A stretch of DNA of 39,190 nucleotides from an uncultured Bacilli bacterium. GTDB lineage: Bacteria > Bacillota_I > Bacilli_A > RF39 > UBA660. The translations under genes and the position numbers were made by a program. Under the pieces are notes generated by a model. The model made no database searches. It was not told where the DNA came from and worked only from the letters and a program-made list of their open reading frames with translations. Positions 33,789 to 39,190 of the stretch are shown here, in pieces; within the stretch, counting starts at the first letter, position 1; every line of letters begins with the position of its first letter. Location of the stretch: the NCBI GenBank assembly GCA_947629325.1, contig CANRDE010000008.1, positions 1 to 39,190 on the forward strand. Direction: 5' to 3'.

Positions 33789-33815
33789 AATTTGTTTTTT
33801 TCATTATAAAAATAG

Positions 33816-33845
33816 TTGACAAAACATATAATAAAATGATATATT
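33816..33845 (+). promoter_or_regulatory. Promoter of rpsL-rpsG-fusA
   Basis: TTGACA (33816-33821), spacer 18, TATATT (33840-33845). A hairpin GTTCTAC-CTTG-GTAGAAC (33865-33882) lies in the leader. Confidence 0.65.
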
Positions 33846-33942
33846 AATATCGCATTTTATTTAGGTTCTACCTTGGTAGAACTTAATTTAAAAAAATATT
33901 TGATACACTTGGATTCGTGTTCATGGAAGGGAGAATGAGAAT

Positions 33943-34353
33943 ATGCCAACAATAAATCAATTAGTAAAGAAAAATCGTCAAAAGAAAACTAAAAAAAGTA
34001 AGAGTCCGGTTTTAAATGTAGGTTTTAATACATTGGAGAGAAAGCAAACTGACACAAAAAGCCCACAAAAAAGAGGCGTTTGTACTCGTGTAGGAACTAA
34101 AACTCCTAAAAAGCCAAACTCAGCTTTAAGAAAATATGCGCGTGTTAGACTTTCAAATGGAAAAGAAATAGATGCTTACATTCCAGGCGAAGGCCACAAT
34201 TTACAAGAACATAGCGTTGTTTTAGTTCGTGGAGGACGTGTAAAAGATTTAATTGGTGTTCGTTATCATATTGTGCGTGGTACATTGGATACTCATGGAG
34301 TAGAAAATCGTAAACAAGCTCGTAGTAGATACGGAACTAAAAAAGGTAAATAA
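33943..34353 (+). CDS. rpsL: Ribosomal protein S12
   Basis: A 136-residue decoding-centre protein. Key segments: [17 protein letters not shown], with the lysine linked to streptomycin sensitivity in its wild-type form, and [31 protein letters not shown]. Length is normal. GGGAGAATGAG precedes the start, 30 bases before rpsG. Confidence 0.98.
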   Translation: MPTINQLVKKNRQKKTKKSKSPVLNVGFNTLERKQTDTKSPQKRGVCTRVGTKTPKKPNSALRKYARVRLSNGKEIDAYIPGEGHNLQEHSVVLVRGGRVKDLIGVRYHIVRGTLDTHGVENRKQARSRYGTKKGK

Positions 34354-34383
34354 TTAAGTAATTTAAAAAAAGGAGGAATAAAA

Positions 34384-34851
34384 ATGCGTAAAAGAAGAGC
34401 AATAAAAAGAGATGTATTACCTGATCCTATATATAATTCAAAAATTGTTACAAAATTAGTTAATACAATTATGATAGATGGTAAAAAAGGTACTGCTCAA
34501 AAAATTTTGTATGAAGCTTTTGAAATTGTAGAAAAACAAACAGGTAAGAAAGCAATGGATGTATATAATGAAGCTTTAAAAAATATTAGTCCAGCATTAG
34601 AGGTTAAATCTCGTCGTGTTGGAGGATCTAACTATCAAGTTCCAGTAGAAGTTACTGATGAAAGAGCGCAAACATTGGCACTTCGTTGGTTAGTTAATTA
34701 TGCAAAATTAAGAAATGGAAAGGGAATGTCTATTAATTTAGCAAATGAAATAATAGATGCTGCCAATGGTGAAGGTGGAGCAGTTAAAAAACGCGAAGAC
34801 ACTCATAAAATGGCAGAAGCTAATAAAGCATTTGCTCATTATAGATGGTAA
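34384..34851 (+). CDS. rpsG: Ribosomal protein S7
   Basis: A 155-residue protein that nucleates the 30S head and contacts E-site tRNA. Family motifs: [36 protein letters not shown] and [26 protein letters not shown] precedes the start. The stop is 6 bases before the EF-G start codon. Confidence 0.98.
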   Translation: MRKRRAIKRDVLPDPIYNSKIVTKLVNTIMIDGKKGTAQKILYEAFEIVEKQTGKKAMDVYNEALKNISPALEVKSRRVGGSNYQVPVEVTDERAQTLALRWLVNYAKLRNGKGMSINLANEIIDAANGEGGAVKKREDTHKMAEANKAFAHYRW

Positions 34852-34857
34852 TTGTTT

Positions 34858-36933
34858 ATGGGAAGAGATGTAACAATTGATAAAATACGTAATATTGGTA
34901 TAATGGCTCATATCGATGCTGGTAAAACAACATTTACAGAAAGAGTTTTGTTTCATACTGGTATTACACATAAAATTGGAGAAACTCATGATGGAGAATC
35001 TCAAATGGATTGGATGGAGCAAGAAAAGGAACGGGGAATTACTATAACTAGTGCAGCGACAACTGCTCACTGGAAAGGATACCGTTTAAATATTATCGAT
35101 ACTCCGGGCCACGTAGATTTTACTGTGGAAGTTCAAAGAAGTTTAAGAGTTTTAGACGGATCTATCTGTTTACTTGATGGTAATGCAGGGGTTGAACCTC
35201 AATCAGAAACTGTATGGCGTCAAGCTACAGAATATAAAGTTCCAAGAATGATATTCGTTAATAAAATGGATAAAATTGGTGCTGATTTTAGCTTTAGCCT
35301 AGATACAATAGGAAAAAGATTAGGCGTTAATTATGCTCCAATTCAATGGCCAATTGGCTCTGAAAATGATTTCCATGGAATAGTTGATTTAATTGAACAA
35401 AAGGCTTATCAATTTGATAGAGCCGATGAACATGAAAATTACACTGAAATTCCTATTCCATATGATTTAAAAGATTTAGTGGCAACTAAGAGATTAGAAT
35501 TAGTAGAAAAAGCAGTAGAGTTTGATGATGCATTGATGGAAAAATATCTATCAGGCGAAGAGTTAACTGTTGCTGAAATTAAAAGCGCTATTAGAAAAGG
35601 TGTTTTAGCGGCAGAATTTTTCCCAGTTCTTTGTGGTAGTGCCTTATCTAATACTGGTGTTAAGTTAGCTCTTGATGCTGTTATTGATTATATGCCTGCT
35701 CCAACAGATGTTGAAGCGATTGATTGTACAGATTTTAATGGTAATTTGGTAAAACGTCACCCTAGTGATTCAGAACCATTTACGGCTATGGCTTTTAAGA
35801 TTGCTGCCGATCCTTATGTAGGACATTTAGCCTTCTTTAGAGTTTATTCTGGACATTTATCAAGTGGTTCATATATTTTAAATAGTACAAAGAATGTTAA
35901 AGAAAGGGTTGGCCGTATTTTACAAATGCATGCTAACCAAAGAAAAGAAATAACTGATGTTTATACTGGAGAAATTGCGGCTTTAGTTGGTTTAAAAAAT
36001 ACTACAACCGCTGATACTTTATGCGATGAAAAAAATCCAGTAATTATGAATGGAATGGAATTCCCAGATCCTGTTATTGATGAAGCGATTGAACCAAAAA
36101 GTAAGGCCGATCAAGAAAAACTTGGTCAAGCATTACAAAAGTTGGCTGAAGAAGATCCAACATTTAGATATAAAACCGATCCTGAAACAGGTCAAACTGT
36201 TATTAGTGGTATGGGTGAATTACACTTAGAAGTATTAGTAAGAAGAATGAAAGACGAATATAATGTTGATGCCAACATTGGCCGTCCTCAAGTTGCTTAT
36301 CGTGAAACTATCACTCAAACAGCTGAATGTGAAGGAAAATATATTAAACAATCCGGTGGTCGTGGACAATATGGACATGTTTGGGTTAGATTTGAACCTA
36401 ATCCTGAAAAAGGATATGAATTTGTTGATGCTATCGTTGGTGGAGTTGTACCTCGTGAATATATACCTGTTACAGATAAAGGTTTACAAGAAGCAATGGC
36501 TGGTGGTATGATTGCTGGCTATCCTGTAGTAGATGTTAAAGCAACCTTATTTGATGGTTCTTATCATGATGTCGATTCATCAGAAATGGCTTTCAAAATT
36601 GCTGCTTCCATGGCTTTAAAAGAAGCTGCTAAAAAATGTAAGCCAGTATTACTTGAACCAATAATGAAGGTTGAAGTAGTAGTCCCTGAAGAATACATGG
36701 GAAATGTAATGGGTGACTTGACTTCCAGAAGAGGAAAACCTCTTGGTAATGAATCTAGAGGAAATGCCCTATCAATTAATGCAATGGTTCCATTAGCTGA
36801 GATGTTTGGGTACGCTACCACATTACGTTCTAATTCGCAAGGTCGTGGTACTTTCACAATGACATTAGATCATTATGAAGAAGTTCCTAAGAATATTGCG
36901 GATGAAATTATTAAGAAAAATAGTGTTAATTAA
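34858..36933 (+). CDS. fusA: Elongation factor G
   Basis: A 691-residue translocase GTPase. The G domain has AHIDAGKTT (P-loop), the EKERGITI switch region, DTPGHVDF and NKMD. Domains II-V follow in usual order and length (GGRGQYGHV, and [13 protein letters not shown] of domain III). The ATG at 34858 is used rather than the TTG at 34852. There is almost no ribosome binding site, so initiation is probably coupled to rpsG. Confidence 0.97.
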   Translation: MGRDVTIDKIRNIGIMAHIDAGKTTFTERVLFHTGITHKIGETHDGESQMDWMEQEKERGITITSAATTAHWKGYRLNIIDTPGHVDFTVEVQRSLRVLDGSICLLDGNAGVEPQSETVWRQATEYKVPRMIFVNKMDKIGADFSFSLDTIGKRLGVNYAPIQWPIGSENDFHGIVDLIEQKAYQFDRADEHENYTEIPIPYDLKDLVATKRLELVEKAVEFDDALMEKYLSGEELTVAEIKSAIRKGVLAAEFFPVLCGSALSNTGVKLALDAVIDYMPAPTDVEAIDCTDFNGNLVKRHPSDSEPFTAMAFKIAADPYVGHLAFFRVYSGHLSSGSYILNSTKNVKERVGRILQMHANQRKEITDVYTGEIAALVGLKNTTTADTLCDEKNPVIMNGMEFPDPVIDEAIEPKSKADQEKLGQALQKLAEEDPTFRYKTDPETGQTVISGMGELHLEVLVRRMKDEYNVDANIGRPQVAYRETITQTAECEGKYIKQSGGRGQYGHVWVRFEPNPEKGYEFVDAIVGGVVPREYIPVTDKGLQEAMAGGMIAGYPVVDVKATLFDGSYHDVDSSEMAFKIAASMALKEAAKKCKPVLLEPIMKVEVVVPEEYMGNVMGDLTSRRGKPLGNESRGNALSINAMVPLAEMFGYATTLRSNSQGRGTFTMTLDHYEEVPKNIADEIIKKNSVN

Positions 36934-36962
36934 TTTATAACACACTAAAAGCCGAATAATAC

Positions 36963-36991
36963 TTGAAAAAAATTCAAGCATTAGATAAAAT
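36963..36991 (+). promoter_or_regulatory. Promoter of tuf
   Basis: TTGAAA (36963-36968), 17-base spacer, TAAAAT (36986-36991). An inverted repeat CTTGAA/TTCAAG overlaps the -35. Confidence 0.5.
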
Positions 36992-37025
36992 ATAATAGTA
37001 ATAAAGAAAAGGAGGAAATTATTAT

Positions 37026-38192
37026 ATGGCAAGAGAAAAATTTGATCGTTCTAAAGAACACGTTAATATAGGTACTATTGGACACGTTGACCATGGTAAA
37101 ACTACATTAACTGCTGCGATCACTAAATATTTTGGTAAATTTGTCGCTTATGAAAATATCGACAGTGCTCCAGAAGAAAGGGAAAGAGGTATTACAATTA
37201 ATACAGCTCACGTTGAGTATGAAACTGATACACGTCACTATGCTCACGTAGACTGTCCAGGACACGCAGACTATGTTAAAAACATGATTACTGGTGCTGC
37301 TCAAATGGATGGTGCTATCCTAGTTGTTTCTGCTGCAGATGGTCCAATGCCACAAACTAGAGAACATATTCTACTTTCTCGTCAAGTTGGTGTGCCTAAG
37401 ATTGTTGTTTACATGAATAAATGTGATCAAGTAGATGATCCAGAATTATTAGACTTAGTAGAAATGGAAATTAGAGAATTATTAGGTGAATATGGTTTCG
37501 ATACAGAATGCCCTATTATCCGTGGTAGTGCTCTTAAAGCTCTAGAAGGTGACGAAGCTGCTGTTCAAAGTATTCGCGACTTAATGAAAGCCGTTGATAG
37601 TTACATTGATGCACCAGTTCGTGATACTGATAAACCATTCTTAATGAGTATTGAAGATGTATTTACTATTTCAGGACGTGGAACTGTTGTTACAGGACGT
37701 GTTGAAAGAGGAGTTTTAAAACTTAATGATGAAGTTGAAATAGTTGGTTTAAAACCTACTCAAAAAACTGTTGTTACAGGAATCGAAATGTTCCGTAAAT
37801 CATTAGATTTTGCTCAAGCAGGAGACAATGCTGGTGTACTTCTACGTGGAATTGCTCGTGAAGACGTTGAACGTGGTCAAGTATTAGCTAAACCGGGAAG
37901 TGTTACTCCTCATACTAAGTTTAAAGCAAGTGTTTATGTTCTTTCTAAAGAAGAAGGCGGAAGACATACTCCATTCTTCTCAAATTATCGTCCACAATTC
38001 TATTTCAGAACTACAGATGTAACTGGTGTTATTGAGTTACCTGCTGGTGTTGAAATGGTAATGCCTGGTGATAATGTTGACATGACAGTTGAATTAATTG
38101 CTCCAGTAGCGCTTGAAAATGGTACTAAGTTCTCAATTCGTGAAGGCGGACGTACTGTTGGTGCTGGTGTAGTATCAGAAATTATAAAATAA
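37026..38192 (+). CDS. tuf: Elongation factor Tu
   Basis: A 388-residue GTPase that carries aminoacyl-tRNA to the ribosome. GHVDHGKTT (P-loop), [13 protein letters not shown] (switch I), DCPGHADY (switch II) and MNKCD are all present, and domains 2 and 3 are complete ([30 protein letters not shown]). It is slightly shorter than the usual ~394. Its own promoter and AGGAGG suggest expression partly apart from fusA. Codon use is of the highly expressed kind. Confidence 0.98.
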   Translation: MAREKFDRSKEHVNIGTIGHVDHGKTTLTAAITKYFGKFVAYENIDSAPEERERGITINTAHVEYETDTRHYAHVDCPGHADYVKNMITGAAQMDGAILVVSAADGPMPQTREHILLSRQVGVPKIVVYMNKCDQVDDPELLDLVEMEIRELLGEYGFDTECPIIRGSALKALEGDEAAVQSIRDLMKAVDSYIDAPVRDTDKPFLMSIEDVFTISGRGTVVTGRVERGVLKLNDEVEIVGLKPTQKTVVTGIEMFRKSLDFAQAGDNAGVLLRGIAREDVERGQVLAKPGSVTPHTKFKASVYVLSKEEGGRHTPFFSNYRPQFYFRTTDVTGVIELPAGVEMVMPGDNVDMTVELIAPVALENGTKFSIREGGRTVGAGVVSEIIK

Positions 38193-38208
38193 TTAATGCA
38201 ATTAAAAG

Positions 38209-38237
38209 AAGAATAGATTGATAATCTATTCTTTTTT
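38209..38237 (+). terminator. Terminator of tuf
   Basis: AAGAATAGATT (38209-38219) pairs over 11 bp with AATCTATTCTT (38223-38233), then T residues. Confidence 0.85.
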
Positions 38238-38248
38238 GTTTTATATAA

Positions 38249-39016
38249 TTAATTAGAAAAACAATTTATATTTTTATCTATGGCTTTTAAAGCCGCGGTA
38301 TATAATTTAATATAGTTTTTATTCCTTAGATATCTTTTATCATATATTTTAATAATTTCATTGGTATAATTACAAGCGATGTAAATAAAACGAGTTAATT
38401 CGTTTTGACTGAAAAAAGAAAATGTTTTAGTTATAAAATCATCGTTATGAATATAATTACTTAGATTAGAGAAATCTTTATATATATTAGGGGATATTAT
38501 TTTACTTACGTTTTTGAATGAATAATTATTTAGATTTAAAACCCTTTTTAGCCAAGCAAATGATTGACTAGAAAAATCACTGGTTATTTTATATTGTTTT
38601 TGTAATTCCTTATATACTTCAGCCATTTTAGTTTGATAAGGTGTTTCATTAAATAATTGTTTTAATTTAAAAGTACTCCATAGAATCCAATCGTTATATA
38701 TTTTTTGCTTTTGAAATTTTTTAATAAAATAGAAGGAACAGTAATTTTCAACAATAATTCTAAGTAAGCATGCAACGGAGTTATAATTTCCCACTAAAAT
38801 ATTAGAGTATAGTTCGTCTAAATAATCAAAGTGTTTCCGCAAAAATAAATTTTGAATTTTTTTAAACTCAGATTTTGTAATTGTAATTTTTACCATTTTT
38901 TCTTTTAAATATTCAATATATTTATAAAATGCCTTTATTTCTTCTTTTTCAATAGGATAAATTGTTAACCAGAACTTATTAAATTTCTCTTTTAATTTTA
39001 ATTCTTCTTTGTTCAT
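38249..39016 (-). CDS. Helical protein of unknown function
   Basis: A 255-residue soluble protein, nearly all helical, Lys- and Tyr-rich. The central section around residue 80 (SVACLLRIIVENYCSFYFIKK) and a later SNYIHNDDF resemble HEPN/DUF5677-like proteins, some of which are ribonucleases or phage-defence parts, but the canonical R-x4-6-H motif is not clear. Orientation is convergent with tuf. No partner gene is visible inside the window. Confidence 0.55.
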   Translation of the reverse strand: MNKEELKLKEKFNKFWLTIYPIEKEEIKAFYKYIEYLKEKMVKITITKSEFKKIQNLFLRKHFDYLDELYSNILVGNYNSVACLLRIIVENYCSFYFIKKFQKQKIYNDWILWSTFKLKQLFNETPYQTKMAEVYKELQKQYKITSDFSSQSFAWLKRVLNLNNYSFKNVSKIISPNIYKDFSNLSNYIHNDDFITKTFSFFSQNELTRFIYIACNYTNEIIKIYDKRYLRNKNYIKLYTAALKAIDKNINCFSN

Positions 39017-39081
39017 AGCATTATTATAATGTTTTTATAAAGTAAGTAAAGTGTTATTAATATATTTATGAGAATACAAAT

Positions 39082-39118
39082 AAAAAGTAAACATATTAGT
39101 ATTAATTGTTTACTTTTT
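39082..39118. terminator. Inverted-repeat terminator, probably bidirectional
   Basis: AAAAAGTAAACA (39082-39093) pairs perfectly over 12 bp with TGTTTACTTTTT (39107-39118). Confidence 0.7.
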
Positions 39119-39134
39119 CCTAAATTGAAATTTG

Positions 39135-39164
39135 AACCGCACCACAAAAAGGTGTGGTTTTTTG
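39135..39164 (+). terminator. Second terminator at the right edge
   Basis: ACCGCACC (39136-39143) pairs with GGTGTGGT (39151-39158), then six T. A TATAAT follows at 39166 and may start a gene beyond the window. Confidence 0.65.
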
Positions 39165-39190
39165 ATATAATAAAAGAGCCCACCACCCGG

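Noticed and set aside
36263..36857. ORFs inside fusA on other frames
   Set aside because: Shadow frames of a full-length EF-G gene.

Overview
This window is AT-rich DNA from a low-GC Gram-positive bacterium, most likely an uncultured gut member of the Bacilli (RF39-like). The evidence is a tRNA-Phe T-box in front of pheST, an L10 leader in front of rplJL, strong AGGAGG ribosome binding sites, Firmicutes-type families (DUF421, LysM, XRE, SipW-type signal peptidase, collagen-like surface proteins) and very low GC. Tryptophan is always TGG in the conserved genes, so the code is not code 4, but TGA is almost unused as a stop. The lineage is inference.

Layout. 1-655: end of an unidentified gene, an AT-rich repeat-bearing stretch and a 45-nt 3' fragment of a tRNA-Phe gene, which looks like one end of an integrated element lying to the left. 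857-8615: small metabolic and envelope genes (ADP-ribosylglycohydrolase, DUF421 membrane protein, zinc phospholipase C-like protein, PH-domain protein, anchored proteins, LysM protein, XRE regulator, M29 aminopeptidase), then tRNA-Cys. 9075-9902: a scarred patch with two genes truncated tail to tail. 10089-14322: a WG-repeat-like protein and a 1053-residue protein combining a GH10-like and a PHP domain with a C-terminal membrane anchor.

The main discovery is at 14567-20091. A collagen-like, BclA-type surface or spore-coat gene is split by a 4,247-bp element. The element carries an ADP-ribosyltransferase with a C-terminal membrane anchor, a small ORF and a large serine recombinase. Both boundaries carry the 9-bp core CAACAGGTC. 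Joining the boundaries restores one uninterrupted collagen-like frame of 425 residues. The reconstructed circular-form site has a perfect 8-bp inverted repeat around a central AC. The arrangement resembles the skin-type elements that interrupt sporulation genes and are excised in the mother cell. The ADP-ribosyltransferase inside the element and the GH10/PHP protein outside it appear to share an N-terminal helical module and a C-terminal anchor, so they may belong to one modular effector or surface family.

20238-30367: an XRE/membrane protein, an anchored protein with a SipW-like signal peptidase, rubrerythrin, T-box-pheS-pheT, a TetR regulator with a clear operator, a membrane-anchored thioredoxin-like protein and an Ig-like surface protein. 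30480-38192: translation genes rplK-rplA, rplJ-rplL, rpsL-rpsG-fusA and tuf. rpoB and rpoC are not at their usual place between rplL and rpsL, where a small membrane protein and a prepilin-like protein sit instead. L11 carries an unusual acidic tail. 38249-39190: a helical unknown gene and two terminators.
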